DNA of 10,609 nt from JARRQB01 sp965368585. GTDB lineage: Bacteria > Pseudomonadota > Gammaproteobacteria > Chromatiales > Chromatiaceae. Made by a program: the position numbers and the translations under genes. This document shows positions 6,870-10,609 of this stretch, piece after piece (within the stretch, counting starts at the first letter, position 1; every line of letters begins with the position of its first letter). The notes under the pieces were generated by a model, which worked only from the letters and a program-made list of their open reading frames with translations, was not told the origin of the DNA and made no database searches. The stretch lies in contig CBDUNM010000168.1 in NCBI GenBank assembly GCA_965368585.1, positions 1-10,609 on the forward strand, given 5' to 3'.

Positions 6870-7334
6870 GTGGACCTGAAACATTTTCTGATGGTATTGC
6901 TCCTCGCACCGTTGCTGCCGATCACCGCCACAGCCGAACAACATTCGGCATGCAACGATGCTGGCGCACTGGCCCCGTCCGCGGCCCCCGACCTGTTACG
7001 CAATATCGCCGCCAGCTGCGCGGCGGCGGTGACCGCTGATTTGTACTACAACCGCGCCTATCACGCCGAACTGCTGGGCCGCTACAGGGCGGCAATGCGC
7101 CTGCAAGGCTACCGGCGGCAGGAAGACGTCAAGAACTATCATACCTACCGAATCTTTATCGGTTTGAGCGAGGCGATGGCCAGCGCTGCGCCGCTGCCGG
7201 GCGACGGTGACACCGTCGCTTGGCTGAACTCCGTCTACGACCGCGCCACCGAGATTGCCGAAATGCGTTTGCGCGGCTACGACCTGCAGGCGAACCGTCT
7301 CGAAAGCGAGTTCTGGGTCGAAGGATCGCGATAA
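6870..7334 (+). CDS. exported protein of unknown function
   Basis: A 154-residue product with a clear Sec signal peptide: K4, a leucine-rich core (LMVLLLAPLLP) and a likely cut after ATA at residue 22. This leaves a periplasmic protein of about 132 residues. I do not recognise the family. The mature part is mainly helical and has two cysteines, C28 and C50, that could form a disulfide. Its central part is rich in aromatic and charged residues (ADLYYNRAYHAELLGRYRAAMRLQGYRR) and the C-terminus is IAEMRLRGYDLQANRLESEFW. The start is placed at the GTG at 6870 because GGGGGA lies 6 bases upstream and the signal peptide then begins normally. An in-frame GTG at 6846 would add eight unhelpful residues. 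A stretch of 138 bases with its own promoter candidates separates it from the next gene. Confidence 0.78.
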   Translation: MDLKHFLMVLLLAPLLPITATAEQHSACNDAGALAPSAAPDLLRNIAASCAAAVTADLYYNRAYHAELLGRYRAAMRLQGYRRQEDVKNYHTYRIFIGLSEAMASAAPLPGDGDTVAWLNSVYDRATEIAEMRLRGYDLQANRLESEFWVEGSR

Positions 7335-7385
7335 GCCGCCTGGCGCGACTCCGAACCCGCCCTCAACCCGGAATCCAGGCCGAGC

Positions 7386-7415
7386 TTGCCCAAAACCAGT
7401 CGGCCGCTCTAAGAT
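7386..7415 (+). promoter_or_regulatory. possible promoter for the 106-residue protein gene
   Basis: TTGCCC (7386-7391) and TAAGAT (7410-7415) are 18 bases apart, each matching four of six consensus bases. The following AT-rich stretch also holds TCTAAT (7415-7420) and TATAAC (7425-7430), each five of six, but without a -35 partner. The exact start of transcription is unclear. Confidence 0.35.
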
Positions 7416-7434
7416 CTAATTTCCTATAACAACA

Positions 7435-7451
7435 AACTCAAGTTTTGAGTT
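7435..7451. promoter_or_regulatory. inverted repeat AACTCAA-GTT-TTGAGTT in leader
   Basis: Perfect 7-base arms around a 3-base centre end 21 bases before the ATG at 7473. If transcribed from the promoter at 7386-7415, it would form an AU-rich hairpin in the 5' leader of a gene that lacks a good ribosome site. If transcription begins downstream, it could instead be an operator, perhaps for the gene's own winged-helix-like product (inference). Confidence 0.4.
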
Positions 7452-7472
7452 GAGAGAACGAAATCTAGTTCC

Positions 7473-7793
7473 ATGGACGCAGACAACCAAAACGAACCCC
7501 TGTGGGACGTCGCACTCGAGGCACTGCTGCTTGAATCCTACCAGTCGGCCAACCAGCCGCTGCGCCTGGATGATCTTCAGCAATTGGCGACCCGCCACAC
7601 CATTCGCCTGGACGACATACTCGATACACTTTGTCGTCTGTCCGAGCAGCACGTATGGGTCTACTACGACACCGACGGTCAGGCGACCAAACCCGACCGC
7701 AACATGGCCAAGCTCCTGCGCGCCAACCATCGGCTGAACGACGTGCAATTGGAGCGCTTCCAGGGCACCTGGCTGCCGGCGGGTTCAACCTGA
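7473..7793 (+). CDS. small protein with possible winged-helix region, unknown function
   Basis: A cytoplasmic, acidic 106-residue protein of no family I recognise. Residues about 12-70 run helix, helix, helix, then two strands: WDVALEALLLESYQSAN, LRLDDLQQLATRHTIRLDD, ILDTLCRLSEQH, and VWVYYDTDG as a wing-like hairpin. This pattern resembles a winged helix, as in small regulators or protein-protein adaptors. The putative recognition helix is acidic (RLDDILDTL), which argues against ordinary DNA binding. The tail (LLRANHRLNDVQLERFQGTWLPAG) follows. No clear Shine-Dalgarno precedes the ATG: the upstream bases are AACGAAATCTAGTTCC. The ATG is the only sensible start and codon use is good. A perfect inverted repeat lies just upstream. 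Confidence 0.68.
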   Translation: MDADNQNEPLWDVALEALLLESYQSANQPLRLDDLQQLATRHTIRLDDILDTLCRLSEQHVWVYYDTDGQATKPDRNMAKLLRANHRLNDVQLERFQGTWLPAGST

Positions 7794-7843
7794 CCCGGTA
7801 GGCTTGGCACGACTTCTTCGTCCCCGGTAGGCATCTACCGGGG
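7794..7843 (+). terminator. strong hairpin with a repeated 5' arm (terminator or leader structure)
   Basis: CCCCGGTAG (7822-7830) and CTACCGGGG (7835-7843) form a perfect 9-pair GC-rich stem with a GCAT loop. No T-tract follows, so it is not a classic rho-independent terminator. The 10 bases CCCGGTAGGC occur both at 7794-7803, directly after the upstream stop codon, and at 7823-7832. Two copies of the 5' arm could therefore pair with one 3' arm. It may stabilise the 3' end of the upstream message or be a leader element for the gene at 7904. Confidence 0.45.
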
Positions 7844-7859
7844 CTGGATCGCGTGACGC

Positions 7860-7884
7860 CGGATCTGTTCTAATCTCGGATCCG
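7860..7884 (+). other. weak stem followed by TTTT in the leader of the thioredoxin-fusion gene
   Basis: CGGATC (7860-7865) can pair with GATCCG (7879-7884) across a 13-base loop, and TTTT follows at 7885-7888. It could be a weak terminator or attenuator 20 bases before the start codon. The large loop and short T-run make this uncertain. Confidence 0.22.
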
Positions 7885-7903
7885 TTTTAGCAGCGAACGA
7901 TCC

Positions 7904-9178
7904 ATGAACCGGACCCTGTTGTTGCTTCTTGTATTCTCTACCCTGCCGCTGGCGCGTGCAGACGCCTCCGCGACCGAAACAGAGGTGGAATCCCGCGTCG
8001 GCGATGTCATTTCCGTGCAGACTTACCCGGCCAAGGGAACGGACCTGGTCCTGTGGTTGAACGGGGAATGGGGCTTCAGCCCCCGGCAGATTCCGACCGC
8101 CGAGGGGTTGGCGAGCCGCGGCGTCGAGGTCTGGATTCCCGATCTGCATGCCGCCTGGTTTCTGCCCACCGGCCGGTACAGCCTGGTCGATGTCGAACCC
8201 TTCATTCTGGCGGACCTGCTCAAGGCGGCCGTGGATAGCACCGGCAAACGCGTGTTCGTCATGGCCCCCGGACGGGCCGCGGCCCTCGCCCTGACGGGCA
8301 TTCAGTCCTGGCGGCAGGACTATCCGGACTCAGACCGGCTCGGCGGCGCCATCCTGTTTCATCCCTTGCTTTACCGGCGCACGCCGCAAGGCGGCGAGGC
8401 GGCGCAGTATCTGCCCATCGTACGTGCCGCCAACCTGTCCATTTATCTGTTGCAGCCGGATCAGGCCGCCACCTACTGGCGCGTTAGCGATCTCGTGGCG
8501 GCGCTAGAGTCCGGCGGGAGCAAAGTATTTCTGCAGCATTTACCCGGGGTCGGCAACGGCTTCAACATCAGACCGGACTTCGAGCCGGCTGAGGCGGCGC
8601 TCACCGCCAAGCTGCCACAACTGCTGACCAACGCGATTCGCCTGCTGTCCGACGTCAAGACCGAGACAACCGGACAGCGATTCATCAAGGACGTGCTGGC
8701 TACACCGGAGCGCACTGCGGCGGGCAACCTCCTGCGGCCTCATCCGCGCCCCGGAGCCGCACCGGCGCTGCGCTTGCCGGACATCGCGGGCAAGATACAC
8801 GACATCGAACACCACCAGGGCCAGGTGACGCTAGTCAACTTCTGGGCCACCTGGTGCCCACCGTGCGTGGAGGAGATTCCGTCATTGCAGCGCTTGCAGG
8901 ACCAACTCGAACCCAGGGGACTGCGGGTGCTGACGGTGGCCGTGGGAGAGAGCGCCGAACGAGTGCGGCGCTTTGTTGCCGACCACCCGGTGCGCTTTCC
9001 CGTCCTGCTGGATACCGACGGCGGGGCGTTCAAACGCTGGCAAGCGTACGCATTCCCCACGACTTTGGTTCTGGATCAGCGGCACACGATGCGCTACGCG
9101 GTATTCGGCGCCATGGCCTGGGACAGCGCGGAAGTGATCGAGCGCATCGAGGCGTTGCTGGCCCCTGCGCGACCTTAG
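7904..9178 (+). CDS. exported VirJ-like pseudo-hydrolase fused to a TlpA/ResA-type thioredoxin
   Basis: Periplasmic protein of 424 residues. A Sec signal (MNRTLLLLLVFSTLPLARA) is followed by two domains. Residues about 35-250 look like an alpha/beta hydrolase of the VirJ/AcvB kind: VLWLNGEWGF (49-58), a helix, GVEVWIPDLHAAWFLPTGRYS, and the elbow FVMAPGRAA (118-126). The elbow has Gly where a hydrolase has its nucleophile Ser, and LPGVGNGF (213-220) lacks the His I expect there, so hydrolase activity is doubtful. Residues 287-424 are a TlpA/ResA thioredoxin domain with NFWATWCPPC (C318, C321) and cis-proline P385 in AFPTT, so dithiol-disulfide exchange is likely. By family this would reduce periplasmic disulfides or serve cytochrome c maturation. 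No ccm or dsb genes are in view. No good Shine-Dalgarno is seen; the ATG is fixed by the signal peptide. Confidence 0.85.
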   Translation: MNRTLLLLLVFSTLPLARADASATETEVESRVGDVISVQTYPAKGTDLVLWLNGEWGFSPRQIPTAEGLASRGVEVWIPDLHAAWFLPTGRYSLVDVEPFILADLLKAAVDSTGKRVFVMAPGRAAALALTGIQSWRQDYPDSDRLGGAILFHPLLYRRTPQGGEAAQYLPIVRAANLSIYLLQPDQAATYWRVSDLVAALESGGSKVFLQHLPGVGNGFNIRPDFEPAEAALTAKLPQLLTNAIRLLSDVKTETTGQRFIKDVLATPERTAAGNLLRPHPRPGAAPALRLPDIAGKIHDIEHHQGQVTLVNFWATWCPPCVEEIPSLQRLQDQLEPRGLRVLTVAVGESAERVRRFVADHPVRFPVLLDTDGGAFKRWQAYAFPTTLVLDQRHTMRYAVFGAMAWDSAEVIERIEALLAPARP

Positions 9179-9181
9179 GAC

Positions 9182-9193
9182 CCTCGGCCGAGG
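9182..9193. repeat. 12-base palindrome between convergent genes
   Basis: CCTCGGCCGAGG is self-complementary and lies in the 36-base gap between two convergent stop codons. It has no loop or T-tract, so a terminator role is only a guess from its position. Confidence 0.3.
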
Positions 9194-9214
9194 CGTCCCG
9201 CGCCGGCGGTGGCG

Positions 9215-9616
9215 TCAATGAAACAGCGGTATCGGATTGACCCGGTACCAGTTCCCCGTCACCGGGCTCAACTCCCAGACCTGATCGTCAACCAGGGTTT
9301 TGACGACCTGCTGGTCGGTCTTGACGTACTCGATGGCGACCGTTTGCGTCCAGCGCTCCTCGGTCACCTGACTGGGCGCGACAACCACGTCATAGGCCAT
9401 CACCCGCACGTTGTCCAACCCGTCGGGAATTGCCACGGTATCGCCCGGCTGGCGCAGCGTAAGCGCGTAGATCTTCGGCAACTGCCCCCAGCGCACCACG
9501 TCTTCGTAGACGCGCAGGGTATTGCGCAGTTTCGTTTCCGTTTGACGCGCCTGCATCGCCTGGCAGGCGGTCAGCGCGACACACAGCAGAACAGCAATAT
9601 GCCGGAGAGGCTTCAT
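9215..9616 (-). CDS. small lipoprotein of unknown function
   Basis: A 133-residue envelope lipoprotein. The N-terminus MKPLRHIAVLLCVALTACQ has a lysine and arginine, a hydrophobic core and the lipobox LTAC, so C18 should be lipidated and about 116 residues remain. Residue 2 of the mature protein is Gln rather than Asp, which suggests outer-membrane sorting. The mature part begins with a helix (RQTETKLRNTLRVYEDVVRWG). It continues with alternating strands: LDNVRVMAYDVVV, WTQTVAIEYV, QQVVKTLVDDQVWEL and the C-terminal NWYRVNPIPLF. This looks like a conserved proteobacterial lipoprotein of unknown role; I cannot name it. The ATG at 9616 is chosen because it gives a normal signal peptide; the reading frame stays open 21 codons further upstream. 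The ribosome site is poor. It is convergent with the thioredoxin fusion and divergent from the TraB-family gene. Confidence 0.8.
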   Translation of the reverse strand: MKPLRHIAVLLCVALTACQAMQARQTETKLRNTLRVYEDVVRWGQLPKIYALTLRQPGDTVAIPDGLDNVRVMAYDVVVAPSQVTEERWTQTVAIEYVKTDQQVVKTLVDDQVWELSPVTGNWYRVNPIPLFH

Positions 9617-9705
9617 AAGATTCGCTATCGTTGATGGGCTCAAGCCGACAAGCATACCCGCAGCAGCGCAATTCTGCATTGGGCCGAACCGTTCGAACCC
9701 GAGGC

Positions 9706-9714
9706 TGTTATGAT
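9706..9714 (+). promoter_or_regulatory. extended -10 promoter for the TraB-family gene
   Basis: TG at 9706-9707, one base, then TATGAT (9709-9714) makes an extended -10 element, which can work without a good -35 box. It lies 29 bases before the ATG at 9744. The palindrome GTTCGAAC (9691-9698) sits just upstream. Confidence 0.45.
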
Positions 9715-9743
9715 GCGCGCTGATCGATGTGACGGAGTCCGCT

Positions 9744-10609
9744 ATGTCCCCAGAACCGGATCAGGAACCGCTGACCCACGTAACCACGGCGCACGGCAAT
9801 ATCACGCTGCTGGGAACGGCGCACGTGTCGCGCCAGAGCGCCGAGAAAGTCAGGCAGTTGTTGACCGAACAAGCGTTTGACGCCGTCGCCGTCGAGCTCT
9901 GTCCCAGCCGCTACCAGTCCCTGTTGGACCCGGATGCCATGTCGCGCATGGATCTGCTGCAGGTACTGCGCGAAGGCAAGGCCGCGATGGTCACCGCCAG
10001 CCTCGCCATGGGCGCGTATCAACAACGGCTGGCCGACCAGTTCGGCATCAGGCCCGGCGAGGAGCAGCGCACCGCGATCGCCATCGCCCGGGAATCCCAT
10101 ATGCCGGTGCTGCTCATCGACCGTGATATCGGCGTGACGCTGAAGCGCACCGCGCGAAATCTCGCCTGGTGGAAACGCTGGACGCTGTTGAGCGGCCTGC
10201 TGATGAGTCTGATTTCGCGCGAGGAGGTCGACGAAGCGGAGATCGAGCGCCTCAAAGAAGGCGATATGCTGGAAACGACTTTTGCGGAATTCGCCCACGA
10301 CCGGCAAGACCTGTTCGAGCCGCTGATTGCCGAACGCGACCGCTACATGGCGGCGCGGCTGCTGACCGAGCAACAAGCCGCGGACCACGGTGAAATACTC
10401 GCGGTGGTCGGCGCGGGCCACCTCAAGGGCATCGCTGCGCAGCTGCACCAAGGGGTAGGTCAGCCGGCCGAAGTGATCAAAGCCCTCGACGAGGTGCCGG
10501 CGGCCGCGCGCTGGCCGAAGTTTATTCCCTGGCTGATCGTCGCACTGGTATTGATCGGTTTCTACATCGGGTTCCGACGCAGTCCGGACCTGGGTTGGCA
10601 ACTGGTGGC
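9744..10609 (+). CDS. TraB/GumN (PrgY-like) family protein, C-terminus cut by window edge
   Basis: The first 288 residues of a TraB-family protein (related to enterococcal TraB/PrgY, which reduces pheromone activity, and to archaeal and eukaryotic TraB-domain proteins). The family is thought to have metal-dependent protease-like activity, which is unproven here. Conserved points are LLGTAHVS (22-29), VAVELCPSRY (48-57), VLLIDRDIGVTLKRT (122-136), a loop with WWKRW (142-146), a charged helix with ERDRYMA (197-203), and VVGAGHLKGI (221-230). A hydrophobic stretch, FIPWLIVALVLIGFYIGF (260-277), is the first predicted membrane helix. Full relatives have around 390-400 residues with more helices, so roughly 100 residues are missing. 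GGAG 6 bases before the ATG fixes the start. The catalytic-type domain precedes the membrane anchor; its cytoplasmic side is inferred from the lack of a signal peptide. Confidence 0.9.
   Translation, partial: MSPEPDQEPLTHVTTAHGNITLLGTAHVSRQSAEKVRQLLTEQAFDAVAVELCPSRYQSLLDPDAMSRMDLLQVLREGKAAMVTASLAMGAYQQRLADQFGIRPGEEQRTAIAIARESHMPVLLIDRDIGVTLKRTARNLAWWKRWTLLSGLLMSLISREEVDEAEIERLKEGDMLETTFAEFAHDRQDLFEPLIAERDRYMAARLLTEQQAADHGEILAVVGAGHLKGIAAQLHQGVGQPAEVIKALDEVPAAARWPKFIPWLIVALVLIGFYIGFRRSPDLGWQLV

Noticed and set aside
7804..7821. TTGGCACGA resembling half of a sigma-54 promoter
   Set aside because: The required GC of the -12 element is not found at the right distance, so only the -24 half matches.
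9708..10601. 297-codon minus-strand frame
   Set aside because: Antisense to the TraB-family gene, which has clear conserved motifs and a good ribosome site.

Overview
The window reads as a chromosomal segment of a high-GC proteobacterium, most likely a gammaproteobacterium. The basis is GC-rich third codon positions, Shine-Dalgarno starts on several genes, Sec signal peptides, a lipobox protein and TlpA-type periplasmic thioredoxin, and a fused flavin/iron-sulfur oxidoreductase of a type I associate with beta- and gammaproteobacteria. This assignment is inference. No rRNA, tRNA, IS element, CRISPR array, phage gene or integrase was seen.

Left part (1-4377): a D-2-hydroxyacid dehydrogenase of the hydroxypyruvate/glycerate dehydrogenase type runs off the left edge on the minus strand. 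It is divergent from a 1285-residue protein that joins a GlcD/D-lactate-dehydrogenase-type FAD module to a GlcF-type module with two 4Fe-4S motifs and two CCG domains. Their shared control region holds two perfect inverted repeats. One enzyme reduces 2-keto acids with NAD(P)H and the other should oxidise 2-hydroxyacids into an electron-transfer chain, so the pair plausibly works on glycolate/glyoxylate/hydroxypyruvate or D-lactate-type metabolites.

Middle part (4378-7793): a roughly 420-base gap with one weakly supported small ORF comes first. It is followed by a secreted SIMPL (DUF541/YggE-like) protein and a YegP-like DUF1508 tandem-repeat protein with a good promoter and Shine-Dalgarno. 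An unknown helical protein then lies convergent to the YegP-like gene. Next are an exported two-cysteine protein of unknown function and a 106-residue protein with a possible winged-helix region. The genes here look mostly singly transcribed, with inverted repeats in several leaders.

Right part (7794-10609): a leader with a strong hairpin and a repeated arm precedes an exported 424-residue protein. That protein joins an alpha/beta-hydrolase-like domain resembling VirJ/AcvB, apparently without its nucleophile, to a TlpA/ResA thioredoxin with a WCPPC active site. A small lipoprotein gene on the minus strand is convergent to it and divergent from a TraB-family protein that is cut by the right edge.

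No clearly new multi-gene system is visible. The most unusual items are the pseudo-hydrolase/thioredoxin fusion and the palindromes in the control region between the two 2-hydroxyacid enzymes.
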